Assembly: GCF_025813715.1 (NCBI RefSeq)
Contig: NZ_CP107532.1
Location: 3,860,001-3,924,000, forward strand
Length of the DNA: 64,000 bases
DNA from: Methylobacterium sp. FF17
GTDB taxonomy: Bacteria > Pseudomonadota > Alphaproteobacteria > Rhizobiales > Beijerinckiaceae
Direction: 5' to 3'
Part shown: positions 15,843-24,967 of the stretch, one piece after another
Position numbering within the stretch: position 1 is the first letter of the stretch
How the letters are laid out: the number at the start of each line of letters is the position of its first letter
Program-made: the position numbers and the translations under genes
The notes under the pieces: generated by a model
The model's database searches: none
Told to the model about the DNA's origin: nothing
Seen by the model: only the letters and a program-made list of their open reading frames with translations

Positions 15843-17213
15843 ATGACCGCCCGATCCGCCGACGGGTTCGCCCGGCTCACGCGCCGGCTCCGGCCGTTCC
15901 GCGCGGCGCGCGGCGGCAACATCCTGATCCTCTTCGCCCTCGCGCTGATCCCGATGATCGGCATGGTCGGGGTCGGCCTCGACTACTTCCGGGGCCTGAC
16001 CTACCGCGCGCATTTCGACCGGGCGGCGGACGCCGCCGTGATCACCGCGATCGCGACGGCCCGGGACTACATCTCCACGAACCCCAACAACGAAGCGAAC
16101 CCGACCGCCGCCGCCCTCGCGCTCGGACAGACGCGCGGCCTGGCGACCTTTCGCGTCAACGCGGCCTCGATGCTGTCGAGCGTGCCCCTCACCCCGACCC
16201 TGACGGTGAACCGCACCGGCGGCGTCATCACGGCCACGGCCAACTACGCCGGGACCTTCCCCTCGGCCTTCGGCCGCGTCTTCAGCGAGACCACCACCAT
16301 CAACGTGGCGGGCAAGTCGAGTTCGAGCCTGACGCTCGGAATCTACACGGATTTTTATCTCCTGCTCGACACCTCGGGGTCGATGGGATTTCCGACCTCC
16401 GCAGCCCAGCAGATTTCCTTCGCCAGACTCAATCCGGACATGGCCGACGGGAATCGTAAAAACTGCGCTTTTGCCTGCCATTTTCCAAATAATAATCCAC
16501 CTTGGCAAGGTGTTGCGATCGCAAAACTCAACAACATAGAACTGCGGATCAAGACCGTCAGCAATGCAGTCCAGGGATTGCTTCAAAAAGCCAAGGCAAA
16601 TCGAACCCTGGCCAATCAATATCGCGTCGGCCTCTTTCCGTTCATCAGCTACATGGAAACGGCGGCCGCTCTTACATCGGATCTGGATTCACTCGCGGGC
16701 ATCGACCTCGAGAACTACATGGATATCGGTGACGCGACGCGACCGCGCGGGAGCGGAGGAACCCACTACGACAATGTCCTGCCCGCCATGAACCGTCTGA
16801 TCACCACGGTGGGAGACGGGACCTCGGCCAGCAGGGCGCTTCCGTTCGTCTTCCTGATCACGGATGGAGTTGCGAACAATCAATACTTCAATGTCAGACT
16901 CCCTCGACAATGGGGAGACGGGTCCCGGCCGGTCAAGCTCGACCCTTCCCTGTGCAAGCCTCTGAAGGACAGGGGTATCACCGTATCCGTCCTCTACATT
17001 CCCTACGTACCTCTGGAGACACCGATCAATGGGAATACATACGGGGAGAGCGTGGAGACGAACAGAATCATCCCGGATGTCCCAAAAACGCTGCAGGACT
17101 GCGCCTCCACGGGCTACTTCCGCACCGCGAGCTCGGCCTCCGAGATCCAGGAAGCCCTGAACGCGATGTTCGACCAGGCGACCCGCAAGGCGCGCCTCGT
17201 GGCGTCGCCCTGA
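15843..17213 (+). CDS. TadG-like protein with von Willebrand factor A domain
   Basis: A 456-aa protein with an N-terminal TadG-type membrane segment (GNILILFALALIPMIGMVG, about residues 25-45), a TadG periplasmic region, and a VWA domain from about residue 170. The metal-site motif LLLDTSGSMG is intact and a later FLITDG strand matches MIDAS-containing domains. A large insert with Cys residues (NCAFACHF) sits between them. TadG proteins with VWA domains are thought to anchor or fine-tune Flp pili and adhesion. Local GC dips between about 16430 and 17060, so part of the VWA insert may be evolutionarily younger. It is the last gene of the Tad trio. Confidence 0.85.
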   Translation: MTARSADGFARLTRRLRPFRAARGGNILILFALALIPMIGMVGVGLDYFRGLTYRAHFDRAADAAVITAIATARDYISTNPNNEANPTAAALALGQTRGLATFRVNAASMLSSVPLTPTLTVNRTGGVITATANYAGTFPSAFGRVFSETTTINVAGKSSSSLTLGIYTDFYLLLDTSGSMGFPTSAAQQISFARLNPDMADGNRKNCAFACHFPNNNPPWQGVAIAKLNNIELRIKTVSNAVQGLLQKAKANRTLANQYRVGLFPFISYMETAAALTSDLDSLAGIDLENYMDIGDATRPRGSGGTHYDNVLPAMNRLITTVGDGTSASRALPFVFLITDGVANNQYFNVRLPRQWGDGSRPVKLDPSLCKPLKDRGITVSVLYIPYVPLETPINGNTYGESVETNRIIPDVPKTLQDCASTGYFRTASSASEIQEALNAMFDQATRKARLVASP

Positions 17214-17365
17214 CAGGCCCATCCATTTGTCATGGCCGCCGGGCCGGGGACCTGTTTCCGCATCGGGGGCGCGCGGGCTAAGGACGGCGCGAGATCGGCA
17301 TCCGCCTTGCGTTCCGGCCGGGCGTGGAGCCGATGGACATCCTGGCTCAGGAAGGCGTGCTGCAG

Positions 17366-18577
17366 ATGGACAAGATCAAGGTTGCGAACCCGGTCGTCGA
17401 ACTCGACGGCGACGAGATGACCCGGATCATCTGGAGCGAGATCAAGAACAAGCTGATCCACCCCTACCTCGACCTGAACCTGGATTACTACGACCTCGGC
17501 GTCGAGCACCGCGACGCCACCAACGACCGGGTCACCGTCGAGGCGGCCGAGGCGATCAAGCGCCACGGGGTCGGCGTGAAGTGCGCCACCATCACCCCCG
17601 ACGAGCAGCGCGTGAAGGAGTTCGGCCTCAAGGAGATGTGGAAGTCGCCCAACGGCACCATCCGCAACATCCTCGGCGGCGTCATCTTCCGCGAGCCGAT
17701 CATCTGCCAGAACGTGCCCCGCCTCGTGCCGGGCTGGACCCAGCCCATCGTGGTCGGCCGCCACGCCTACGGCGACCAGTACAAGGCCACCGACTTCAAG
17801 GTGCCCGGCAAGGGCCGCCTGACCATCAAGTTCGAGGGCGAGGACGGCACGGTCATCGAGAAGGAAGTCTTCAACTTCCCGAGCCCCGGCGTCGCCCAGG
17901 CGATGTACAACCTCGACGATTCGATCCGCGACTTCGCCCGCGCCTCGATGAACTACGGCCTGAACCGCAAGTACCCGGTCTATCTCTCCACCAAGAACAC
18001 CATCCTGAAGGCCTATGACGGCCGCTTCAAGGACCTGTTCGAGGAGGTCTTCCAGAACGAGTTCAAGGCCAAGTTCGACGCCGCCGGCATCACCTACGAG
18101 CACCGCCTCATCGACGACATGGTGGCCTCGGCCCTCAAGTGGTCGGGCGGCTACGTCTGGGCCTGCAAGAACTACGACGGCGACGTGCAGTCCGACACGG
18201 TGGCCCAGGGCTTCGGCTCGCTCGGCCTGATGACCTCGGTCCTGCTCACCCCCGACGGCCGGACCGTCGAGGCCGAGGCCGCCCACGGCACCGTGACCCG
18301 CCACTACCGCGAGCACCAGAAGGGCAAGGAGACCTCCACCAACTCCATCGCGTCGATCTTCGCCTGGAGCCGGGGCCTCGCCCACCGGGCCAAGCTCGAC
18401 GACAACGCGGCCTTGGCCAAGTTCGCCAACACCCTGGAGACCGTCTGCGTCGACACCGTCGAGGCGGGCTTCATGACCAAGGACCTCGCCCTCCTCGTCG
18501 GCCCCGACCAGAAGTGGCTCTCCACCACGGGCTTCCTCGACAAGGTCGACGCCCACCTGAAGGCCGCGATGGCCTGA
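17366..18577 (+). CDS. icd: NADP-dependent isocitrate dehydrogenase
   Basis: A 403-aa type II (eukaryote-like) homodimeric isocitrate dehydrogenase of the TCA cycle, converting isocitrate to 2-oxoglutarate. The sequence opens with [18 protein letters not shown], and has the substrate-binding SPNGTIRN segment, the metal aspartates in LIDDMVA, and NADP-site residues after [11 protein letters not shown]. The ATG at 17366 gives the normal length and N-terminus; an upstream ATG at 17333 (and 17324) would add 11-14 residues with no homology. An AGGAAGG site lies about 10 nt before 17366. Monocistronic, with its own 150-nt upstream region. Confidence 0.95.
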   Translation: MDKIKVANPVVELDGDEMTRIIWSEIKNKLIHPYLDLNLDYYDLGVEHRDATNDRVTVEAAEAIKRHGVGVKCATITPDEQRVKEFGLKEMWKSPNGTIRNILGGVIFREPIICQNVPRLVPGWTQPIVVGRHAYGDQYKATDFKVPGKGRLTIKFEGEDGTVIEKEVFNFPSPGVAQAMYNLDDSIRDFARASMNYGLNRKYPVYLSTKNTILKAYDGRFKDLFEEVFQNEFKAKFDAAGITYEHRLIDDMVASALKWSGGYVWACKNYDGDVQSDTVAQGFGSLGLMTSVLLTPDGRTVEAEAAHGTVTRHYREHQKGKETSTNSIASIFAWSRGLAHRAKLDDNAALAKFANTLETVCVDTVEAGFMTKDLALLVGPDQKWLSTTGFLDKVDAHLKAAMA

Positions 18578-18722
18578 AGCCCGGACCGGCCGGGCAGGGC
18601 GACGCGGTATCTCGATACCACAACGCCGAACCCTCTGCGCTGATTGGGTTTTTCGGATTTTCGGCCCGCGCAACGTCGAGAGCGCTTGACGCGGACCCGC
18701 CATCCCCCTAAGGCAACCCCAA

Positions 18723-18749
18723 CGCCGCCGCGTCCCGCACGCGGCGGCG
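18723..18749 (+). promoter_or_regulatory. Stem-loop in the rplM-rpsI leader
   Basis: Perfect 11-bp arms cgccgccgcgt and acgcggcggcg with a 5-nt loop, followed by a short T-rich stretch (cgtttt), 40 nt before the rplM start. It may be an attenuator or the target for autogenous control by L13, by analogy with L13 leader RNAs in other bacteria; it could also be a simple terminator of read-through from icd. A TTGACG element at about 18687 may be the -35 of the ribosomal promoter. Confidence 0.45.
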
Positions 18750-18788
18750 CATCGTTTTGAATTCAGACACCATACGGAACGCCACGGG

Positions 18789-19250
18789 ATGAAGACCTTT
18801 TCTCTGAAGCCCGCCGACGTCGACAAGAAGTGGATCATCGTCGATGCGGAGGGCCTGGTCGTCGGCCGGCTCGCCTCCATCGTCGCCATGCGCCTGCGCG
18901 GCAAGCACAAGCCCGCGTACACGCCCCACGTCGATTGCGGCGACAACGTCATCGTCATCAACGCCGAGAAGGTGAAGTTCACCGGCCGCAAGCGCGAGCA
19001 GAAGGTGTACTACCACCACACCGGCTACCCGGGCGGCATCAAGGAGCGGACCGCGAAGTTCATCCTCGACGGCCGGTTCCCCGAGCGGGTGGTCGAGAAG
19101 GCCGTCGAGCGCATGCTCCCGCGCGGGCCGCTCTTCCGCCAGATCATGGGCAACCTCCGCGTCTATAAGGGCAACGAGCATCCCCACACCGCCCAGCAGC
19201 CGCAGGCGCTCGACGTCGGCAGCCTCAACCGCAAGAACGTGAGCGCTTGA
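18789..19250 (+). CDS. rplM: 50S ribosomal protein L13
   Basis: A 153-aa L13 of normal length. It starts [15 protein letters not shown] and contains the signature [19 protein letters not shown] region near the C-terminus and [16 protein letters not shown] near the N-terminus. It assembles early on 23S rRNA. The stop codon lies 2 nt before the rpsI ATG, so translation is coupled, and the rplM-rpsI pair is the universal bacterial arrangement. A strong hairpin lies in the leader. Confidence 0.97.
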   Translation: MKTFSLKPADVDKKWIIVDAEGLVVGRLASIVAMRLRGKHKPAYTPHVDCGDNVIVINAEKVKFTGRKREQKVYYHHTGYPGGIKERTAKFILDGRFPERVVEKAVERMLPRGPLFRQIMGNLRVYKGNEHPHTAQQPQALDVGSLNRKNVSA

Positions 19251-19252
19251 TC

Positions 19253-19732
19253 ATGGCGACCCTTCAGTCCCTCTCCGACCTGAACCGCGCGAACGTCGAG
19301 GATCCCGAGAACGCCGCGCCCGTCCACGTTCAGAAGCTCGACGCCCAGGGCCGCGCCTACGCCACCGGCAAGCGCAAGGACGCGGTCGCCCGCGTCTGGA
19401 TCAAGCCCGGCACCGGCCAGGTCGTCGTCAACGGCCGCGCGGTCGAGGTCTACTTCGCCCGCCCCGTGCTGCGCATGATCCTGCGCCAGCCGCTCACCAT
19501 CGCCAACCGCGTCGACCAGTACGACATCACCGTCTCGGTGCATGGCGGCGGTCTCTCGGGTCAGGCCGGCGCCGTGCGCCACGGCCTCTCCAAGGCGCTG
19601 ACCTACTACGAGCCGGAGCTGCGCAGCCCCCTCAAGCGCGAGGGCTTCCTCACCCGCGACGCCCGCGTCGTCGAGCGTAAGAAGTACGGCCGCAAGAAGG
19701 CTCGCCGCAGCTTCCAGTTCTCGAAGCGCTGA
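19253..19732 (+). CDS. rpsI: 30S ribosomal protein S9
   Basis: A 159-aa S9. The conserved core begins at [17 protein letters not shown] and ends with the universal C-terminal RSFQFSKR, whose Arg tail reaches the P-site tRNA. The N-terminal 35 residues (after [11 protein letters not shown]) are an alphaproteobacterial extension. A TTG at 19247 is also in frame, but ATG at 19253 is preferred. A strong intrinsic terminator follows. Confidence 0.97.
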   Translation: MATLQSLSDLNRANVEDPENAAPVHVQKLDAQGRAYATGKRKDAVARVWIKPGTGQVVVNGRAVEVYFARPVLRMILRQPLTIANRVDQYDITVSVHGGGLSGQAGAVRHGLSKALTYYEPELRSPLKREGFLTRDARVVERKKYGRKKARRSFQFSKR

Positions 19733-19755
19733 GCCGATTCGGCAGGTCTACGGAC

Positions 19756-19783
19756 AGGGCGGCTTCGGCCGCCCTTTCTTTTT
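19756..19783 (+). terminator. Intrinsic terminator of rplM-rpsI
   Basis: Perfect 8-bp stem agggcggc/gccgccct around a stable ttcg tetraloop, followed by ttcttttt. A classical Rho-independent terminator 24 nt after the rpsI stop. Confidence 0.9.
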
Positions 19784-19811
19784 GCGTTCCGGCGAGAAAG
19801 CGACATCCACG

Positions 19812-20063
19812 ATGGCCAAACCCTTCCGGCGCGTTCGCGAGCCCGACGCCTCTGCCGTGACCCTCTGCCTCGCGCAGGCGGACGGCGCGACGACGGGCGA
19901 GGTGAAGCTCGCCGACGGCCGCCTGTTCAGCAGCACCGGCGCCCTGCCCATCGCAGAGGCCTTCGGCATCGCCGTGCATGTCGCCAACGAGGGTGGCCTG
20001 GAGATCGTCGTGGTCGATCCGAGCAACCTCTGGAAGCCGTCCTGGGGCGAACTGCTCGCCTGA
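19812..20063 (+). CDS. Hypothetical protein (83 aa)
   Basis: A short soluble protein starting MAKPFRRVREPDASAV at an ATG 29 nt after the rpsI terminator. It has a regular strand-rich pattern (GEVKLADGRLF, GIAVHVANEGGLEIVVVDPSNLW) and ends WGELLA. Codon bias agrees with neighbouring genes. I do not recognise a family; the composition and length are like other conserved hypothetical proteins of Methylobacteriaceae. An in-frame ATG at 19782 overlaps the terminator and is not used. Confidence 0.6.
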   Translation: MAKPFRRVREPDASAVTLCLAQADGATTGEVKLADGRLFSSTGALPIAEAFGIAVHVANEGGLEIVVVDPSNLWKPSWGELLA

Positions 20064-20108
20064 ACCGGCTTCCGATTGACGGGCTCGCTCGCAAAGCACC
20101 ACCGCGCT

Positions 20109-20194
20109 CCCTCTCCTTCGGGAGAGGGTTGGGGTGTGGTCCCTCTCCGGAAAACTCACGCACCTCACCCTGTCCCTCTCCTGTCAGGAGAGGG
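20109..20194. repeat. REP-like double palindrome
   Basis: Two hairpins: ccctctcc-ttcg-ggagaggg (20109-20128) and ccctctcctg-t-caggagaggg (20174-20194), separated by 45 nt, in the convergent gap between the 83-aa gene and the DUF5872 gene. The pattern of two related GAGAGGG palindromes is typical of dispersed extragenic repeats and may also act as terminator for both genes. Confidence 0.55.
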
Positions 20195-20286
20195 GACGCG
20201 CGGGTTCCCGGAGGGGCCGGGTATGCAGCGGTGCCCGCGCCGCCCCGGGAACTCGGGACGGAACCCGATCAGGGGGCTAGCCGCCC

Positions 20287-20790
20287 TCAGGCGTGCAGGG
20301 CGTGTTCCAGCTCGCCCTTCGACATCTTGGACCGGCCGGGGATGTTCTTGTCCCGCGCGGCCTTCATCAGGTCCGCCTTGGTGGTGCCGGAGCCGGATTT
20401 GCGGGCGGCGGCCGTCTTCTTCGCCACGTCCGCCGGCTGCTTCGAGAATTGCTTGCCCTTCGCCGAATCGGCGCGCTTCTTCCGGGTCGAACGGTCGTAC
20501 TCGGATTTCGAAACCGCCTCGCGGGCCTTCTTGGGCAGGTAGCGCTCGCCGGTCTCGCCGCTCTTCTCCCCCGACTTCGTGTCCCACTCCTCGTCGGTCC
20601 ACTGCTTCAGGTGGTTGTCCTCCGACTTCTTGCCCTTGTAGCCGCCGCCGGCCTCCTTGTAGGCCTTGGTCGCGGCCTGCGCCTTCCGGGCCGACCACTG
20701 GCCGGCCTTGCCGCCCTTGTCGGATTCGGTGACCCGCTTCTTCACCTTGTCCCAGAGCTTGGGGTCCGTCTTCTCCGCACTGGCTGACAT
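20287..20790 (-). CDS. DUF5872-like protein with C-terminal SAP/Rho-N-like helix pair
   Basis: A 167-aa, highly charged protein. The first 120 residues match a conserved domain that I recall as DUF5872 (landmarks KGGKAGQWSARKAQ, GGGYKGKK, QWTDEEWDTKSGEKSG, ERYLPKKAREA). The last 35 residues (TKADLMKAARDKNIPG...MSKGELEHAL) look like a Rho-N/SAP helix-turn-helix for nucleic-acid binding. The ATG at 20790 follows a perfect GGAGG site. The function is unknown; similar proteins in other bacteria are usually near stress or DNA-repair genes, which is not evident here. Divergent from argC with a 219-nt gap. Confidence 0.75.
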   Translation of the reverse strand: MSASAEKTDPKLWDKVKKRVTESDKGGKAGQWSARKAQAATKAYKEAGGGYKGKKSEDNHLKQWTDEEWDTKSGEKSGETGERYLPKKAREAVSKSEYDRSTRKKRADSAKGKQFSKQPADVAKKTAAARKSGSGTTKADLMKAARDKNIPGRSKMSKGELEHALHA

Positions 20791-21009
20791 CGTCGCCTCC
20801 GGGCCTGCACCGCATTTGCGGCGATAACGGACGGCCCGGGGCGCCGTTCCCGTCGGGCCGGGCCCGTACACAGGTCCGCGTCACCGTCATCAAGCCTTAT
20901 TGGCGTTGCGCGACACCATTGACTTGAGGAAGCGGTGCGGCCACGTGGCCGGTACGGATTCAACCGATGCGGATGCTCGGGAATCCGAAGAACGGGAAGT
21001 CGAGTGTCC

Positions 21010-21948
21010 ATGAGCGAGCACGGTGCGGGGCGCAAGCCCACGGTCTTCATCGACGGCGAGGCGGGAACCACCGGTCTCGGGATCCGCGAGCGCCTGGAGC
21101 GCGAGGGCCGCGTCGCCCTGCGCAGCATCCCGCACGAGAGCCGCAAGGACACGGCCGTGAAGCGCACGCTGCTGGAGGCGGTCGACCTCGTCGTCCTGTG
21201 CCTGCCCGACGCGGCGGCCAAGGAGACCGTGGCGCTCGCCGACACGCTGCCGGGGGGCGGCCCGCGCATCCTCGACGCCAGCACCGCGCACCGGGTCGAT
21301 CCCGCCTGGGTCTACGGCTTCGCCGAACTCGCGCCGTCCCAGGCCGCGGCCATCGCGCGGGCGCGGCGCGTGGCCAATCCGGGCTGCTACCCCACCGGTG
21401 CGATCGCGCTGATCCGCCCCCTGGTGGAGGCGGGGCTTCTGCCTGCCGACCACCCGATCAGCATCAACGCGGTGAGCGGCTACAGCGGCGGCGGCAAGAG
21501 CATGATCGAGGCCTACGAGGCCGGACAGGCGGAGCCCTTCCTGGTCTACGGGCTCGGCCTCGCGCACAAGCACCTGCCCGAGACCCAGACCTATGCGGGC
21601 CTGACCCGCCGGCCGATCTTCATTCCGGCGGTGGGCAATTTCCGGCAGGGCATGCTGGTGAGCGTGCCGCTGCACCTCGACACCCTGCCGGGCACGCCCC
21701 GCGTCGCGGATCTCGAATCCGCGCTCACCGCCTATTACGAGGGGCAGGACCTCGTGCGGGTGATCCCGACCGACGGCTCGGACCGGATCGAGCCCGAGGC
21801 GCTCAACGACACCGACCGCCTGGAACTGCGCGTCTACGGCAGCGATGCGCACCGCCAGGCCGTGCTCGTCGCCCGCCTCGACAACCTCGGCAAGGGGGCC
21901 TCCGGCGCGGCCGTCCAGAATATCGGCCTGATGCTCGGCCTCGCCTGA
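21010..21948 (+). CDS. argC: N-acetyl-gamma-glutamyl-phosphate reductase (type 2)
   Basis: A 312-aa arginine-biosynthesis enzyme reducing N-acetylglutamyl phosphate to the semialdehyde with NADPH. The N-terminus has the short nucleotide motif [13 protein letters not shown] typical of ArgC type 2 (AGPR_2), the catalytic Cys126 lies in [10 protein letters not shown], and the substrate His is in GLAHKHLPE. The ATG at 21010 sits behind a weak site (gaagtcgagtgtcc); an earlier frame start at 20935 has no homology. Single gene; in alphaproteobacteria it often stands apart from other arg genes. Confidence 0.95.
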   Translation: MSEHGAGRKPTVFIDGEAGTTGLGIRERLEREGRVALRSIPHESRKDTAVKRTLLEAVDLVVLCLPDAAAKETVALADTLPGGGPRILDASTAHRVDPAWVYGFAELAPSQAAAIARARRVANPGCYPTGAIALIRPLVEAGLLPADHPISINAVSGYSGGGKSMIEAYEAGQAEPFLVYGLGLAHKHLPETQTYAGLTRRPIFIPAVGNFRQGMLVSVPLHLDTLPGTPRVADLESALTAYYEGQDLVRVIPTDGSDRIEPEALNDTDRLELRVYGSDAHRQAVLVARLDNLGKGASGAAVQNIGLMLGLA

Positions 21949-21993
21949 GACGACACGACGGCCGGGCGAACCGGTCCCGTCGCCGAGAATACC

Positions 21994-22021
21994 GGTCCGG
22001 CGCGACGAAGCGCGTCGGACC
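21994..22021 (+). terminator. Terminator-like hairpin after argC
   Basis: 11-bp stem ggtccggcgcg/cgcgtcggacc containing one G-U pair and a 6-nt loop, 46 nt after the argC stop. No T-run. Confidence 0.4.
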
Positions 22022-22633
22022 CGGATGATGCGCGCCGCCTGCGGGACGGAGCAGGGCCCGGTGCAGGGGCGGGGACCCGACCCTATCCGTCGCGGCGCCG
22101 GCGGCCCGCCGAGCGCGAGTCCGTCGCGACGATCGCAGCCCGAGGGCGCGAATCGAACCCGATCCGACCGGACATCGCCGACTTTCCGAGAGCCTGTCCC
22201 AGACATCGATCGGGCCGATCTGTCGAGGTCAGCGCGCGCGACCGCACGGCGATGGCAATTCCGGGACGTTATGGGTCCCGATCATCGCTTGTGATCGCCG
22301 AGAATTGGTATTGGTCGGCCTCGCCGCATGCCCCCGGGTGACCTGATCACGCTTTCGTGCACGGCCAGCCGCGCGCCCAAGAACACCCGCCCCTCAGGTC
22401 ATGGGAAAGTCCGCCGTGGATCGACGGGGTGGGGCGCGTTCACGTACCGAGCGGGAGTTGTTCGGCAAACATCTTCGCGAGAGACCGGATCCGACCCAAT
22501 ATAACCATTGCGAAGACCAGCATTGTGCCTTATCCCGCGCCGATCAGGCTTCGTTCCCGTGTAGGAACCGAAGCCGGCGCCCCGCACCGTCCCGGCAGGC
22601 CGGCACCGTCCTCAGGGCAATCGGGCACTGCGG

Positions 22634-22686
22634 GCGCCGCATCTCCCGCGTGCGGTGCGCCGCATCTCCCGCGTGCGGTGCGCCGC
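22634..22686. repeat. 23-bp tandem repeat, 2.3 copies
   Basis: Unit gcgccgcatctcccgcgtgcggt occurs twice without mismatch (22634-22656, 22657-22679) and begins a third time. Only part of the unit is needed to recognise it: gccgcatctcccgcgtgcgg. It lies 290 nt before mucR. Confidence 0.8.
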
Positions 22687-22974
22687 GCCCCGCGGTCGAA
22701 TGGCATGGTTGCGCCACGCAGAGGCCGCCGTTTTTCGAAGAACAAGCACACGATCCCGTCGAACACTTTACCACTTCCGAGGCTTCGACCGTCTTTGTCG
22801 GCAACCAAGAGGCGATTGTTCGATCTTGTGCATGCGACGGGTGAAAAATTGACAAATGATCCACAACGAGGCCGGGAAAAACCGCTTGACCCGCTCTAGA
22901 ACATCTTGCCTGATAGATGATCTGAGCCTACGTTTGTAAACAACTCCAACACTTCTGCAGATTGGCACCGCCTC

Positions 22975-23514
22975 ATGAATGAAACAGATACCGACGCAGC
23001 TCGACTCATCACTCTGGCGGCCGATATCGTCTCGGCCTACGTCAGCAACAATCATGTGCAGAGCGCCGAACTGCCGAAGCTCCTGAGCGACGTTCACGAG
23101 GCGATCCGTAACGTCTCGGCGGCCGGCGCGCCGGTGGTCGATACCGGTCCGCCGAAGGCGACCCCGCAGGAGATCCGCCGCTCGATCACCCCGGAATACC
23201 TGATCAGCTTCGAAGACGGCAAACAGTACAAGACCCTGCGCCGCCACCTCACCCTGCGGGGACTGACCCCCGAGCAGTATCGCGCCAAGTGGGGCCTGGC
23301 GCCCGACTATCCGATGACCTCGGCGAGCTATTCCGAGCAGCGCTCCGAGCTCGCGCGCGCCCTCGGTCTCGGCCAGCAGCGCCGCAAGGGCCTCGCCCGC
23401 AGCGCTCCGGAGGAGACCGTGAGCGAGGAGCCCCCGGAGGTCGAGGCCAAGGAGGAGGAGGCTCCCGCGCCGGAGAAAAAGCGCCGCAGCCCCCGCAAGA
23501 AGGTCGACGCCTGA
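22975..23514 (+). CDS. mucR: MucR/Ros-family transcriptional regulator without zinc ligands
   Basis: A 179-aa regulator of the MucR/Ros family, which in alphaproteobacteria controls exopolysaccharide, motility and many horizontally acquired genes by binding AT-rich sites. Residues about 10-50 form the N-terminal oligomerisation helix (LAADIVSAYVSNN). The DNA-binding part contains ITPEYLISFEDGKQYKTLRRHL and LRGLTPEQYRAKWGLAPDYPM. In Ros, two cysteines and two histidines bind zinc; here the cysteine positions are Ser/Asp and only one His is present, as in the zinc-free Mesorhizobium homologues. The C-terminal 45 residues are an acidic then basic low-complexity tail (EEPPEVEAKEEE...KKRRSPRKK). 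A strong terminator follows. Confidence 0.9.
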   Translation: MNETDTDAARLITLAADIVSAYVSNNHVQSAELPKLLSDVHEAIRNVSAAGAPVVDTGPPKATPQEIRRSITPEYLISFEDGKQYKTLRRHLTLRGLTPEQYRAKWGLAPDYPMTSASYSEQRSELARALGLGQQRRKGLARSAPEETVSEEPPEVEAKEEEAPAPEKKRRSPRKKVDA

Positions 23515-23550
23515 TCCGCGCGAGCGGGTTCGCGCAATTCCAGTGAACTG

Positions 23551-23590
23551 AGCCGCCCGGCCGGACCCCTCCGGTCGGGCGGCTTCGTCT
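23551..23590 (+). terminator. Terminator of mucR
   Basis: 15-bp stem (23551-23565 with 23570-23584) with a single G-U pair and a 4-nt CCCC loop, followed by tcgtctt. Strong hairpin 36 nt after the mucR stop. Confidence 0.75.
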
Positions 23591-23591
23591 T

Positions 23592-23660
23592 GGCCGGGCA
23601 GGCGATTTCGGCCGGACAGGCGGTTTCGGCCGGACAGGCGATTTCGGCCGGGCATACGGT
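23592..23660. repeat. 18-bp tandem repeat, about 3.7 copies
   Basis: Unit ggccggacaggcgatttc repeated with one-base changes at 23592-23609, 23610-23627, 23628-23645 and a partial fourth copy. It fills the gap between the mucR terminator and the following MFS gene. Confidence 0.85.
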
Positions 23661-23786
23661 CGGCGCGCAGGCTCCCCGAGCGCGGTGCATCCCTGATCCG
23701 GGCCGGGCGTGCTAGCCCCGTGGTGCAACGCAGCATCGCTGCCTCGCGCCGCATGCGGCGGGGGCCGGCTCAGCCTCAGGCGCCCC

Positions 23787-24944
23787 ATGCTCTCCCGCCC
23801 GATCCTCGCCCTGGCCGCGGCCTCCTTCGGCATCGGCACCACCGAGTTCGTGATCATGGGGCTGCTCCCGGAGGTGGCCGAGAGCTTCCAGGTCAGCGTG
23901 CCGCGCGCCGGCCTGCTGGTCTCCGGCTATGCCCTCGGGGTGGCCGTCGGCGCGCCGATCGTGGCCATCGCCACCGCGCGGCTGCCGCGCAAGGCCGCGC
24001 TGCTGGCGCTGATGGCGGTGTTCCTCGTCGGCAATCTCGGCTGCGCGCTCGCCCCCACCTACGATCTCCTGATGCTGGCGCGCATCGTCACCGCCTTCGC
24101 GCACGGGGCCTTCTTCGGCATCGGCGCGGTGGTGGCCGCGAACCTCGTGCCCCGCGAACAGCGCACCCAGGCCGTCGCGCTGATGTTCGCCGGGCTCACC
24201 CTCGCCAACGTGCTCGGCGTGCCGTTCGGGACCGCGCTGGGGCAGGTCGCCGGATGGCGCGCGACCTTCTGGGCCGTGGTCGTCCTCGGGATCGCGGCGG
24301 CGGCGGCGATCCTCGCCTACGTGCCCGGGGGCATGCCCGGCTCGCGGGGCGGGCTCGCGGGCGAGTTCCGCTCCCTGCGGCGCTGGCCGGTGCTGCTGCC
24401 GATGCTGGTGAGCACGCTGGCCTCGGTGAGCCTGTTCACGGTCTTCACCTACATCACGCCGCTGCTCGAGGACGTCAGCGGGCTGACGCCGGGGCAGGTC
24501 ACCGGCGCGCTGCTGCTGTTCGGGGTCGGCCTGACCCTCGGCAACCTCGCGGGCGGGCGCCTCGCCGACCGGCGCCTGATGGCCACCGTCATCGGCAGCT
24601 TCTGCGCCCTGGTGGTGGTGTTGGCGCTGTTCGCCTTCACGGCGAAGTCCGCCCTGCCGGCCGTGCTCACCCTGCCGGTCTGGGGCGCGCTGGTCTTCGC
24701 CCTGGTGGCGCCCCTGCAGGTCTGGGTGGTGGAGGCCGCCACCGACGCGCCGAACCTCGCCTCGACCCTGAACCAGGGCGCGTTCAACCTCGGCAACGCC
24801 ACCGGCGCGGCGCTGGGCGGGGCGGTGGTCACGGCCGGCTACGGCTACGGCAGCCTGCCCTGGTTCGGTGCCGCGATCGCGCTCCTCGCCCTGGCGCTCA
24901 CCCTGACGGCCCGCACGCGGGGCGGCCGGGCCGTGGCCGCCTGA
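23787..24944 (+). CDS. MFS exporter, AraJ/drug:H+ antiporter-1 type
   Basis: A 385-aa twelve-helix transporter. It begins LSRPILALAAASFGIGTTEFVIMGLLPEVA, characteristic of the AraJ/YdhP/PbuE branch of DHA1 exporters, with loop 2-3 motif RLPRKAALL and antiporter-like motif C region LGVPFGTALG. Such proteins export sugars, purines or drugs; the substrate is not predictable. The ATG at 23787 is chosen because the open frame upstream to 23709 runs through non-homologous sequence. Convergent with the CBS/CorC gene (23-nt gap). Confidence 0.85.
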   Translation: MLSRPILALAAASFGIGTTEFVIMGLLPEVAESFQVSVPRAGLLVSGYALGVAVGAPIVAIATARLPRKAALLALMAVFLVGNLGCALAPTYDLLMLARIVTAFAHGAFFGIGAVVAANLVPREQRTQAVALMFAGLTLANVLGVPFGTALGQVAGWRATFWAVVVLGIAAAAAILAYVPGGMPGSRGGLAGEFRSLRRWPVLLPMLVSTLASVSLFTVFTYITPLLEDVSGLTPGQVTGALLLFGVGLTLGNLAGGRLADRRLMATVIGSFCALVVVLALFAFTAKSALPAVLTLPVWGALVFALVAPLQVWVVEAATDAPNLASTLNQGAFNLGNATGAALGGAVVTAGYGYGSLPWFGAAIALLALALTLTARTRGGRAVAA

Positions 24945-24967
24945 GGCGTCAGCGCCGGCGGGGCCGG

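Larger units (their letters stand above)
21949..22974. other. 1-kb gene-free region upstream of mucR
   Basis: 1026 nt with no convincing ORF: open frames here lack coding bias, RBS and homology. Contents: an argC terminator-like hairpin (21994-22021) and a 23-bp tandem repeat (22634-22686). The last 120 nt turn AT-richer, consistent with the mucR promoter. No tRNA cloverleaf or known ncRNA was recognised; an unannotated small RNA is possible. Confidence 0.45.

Noticed and set aside
22357..22899. 180-aa frame upstream of mucR
   Set aside because: No RBS, poor codon bias, and it covers the 23-bp tandem repeat; no domain recognised.
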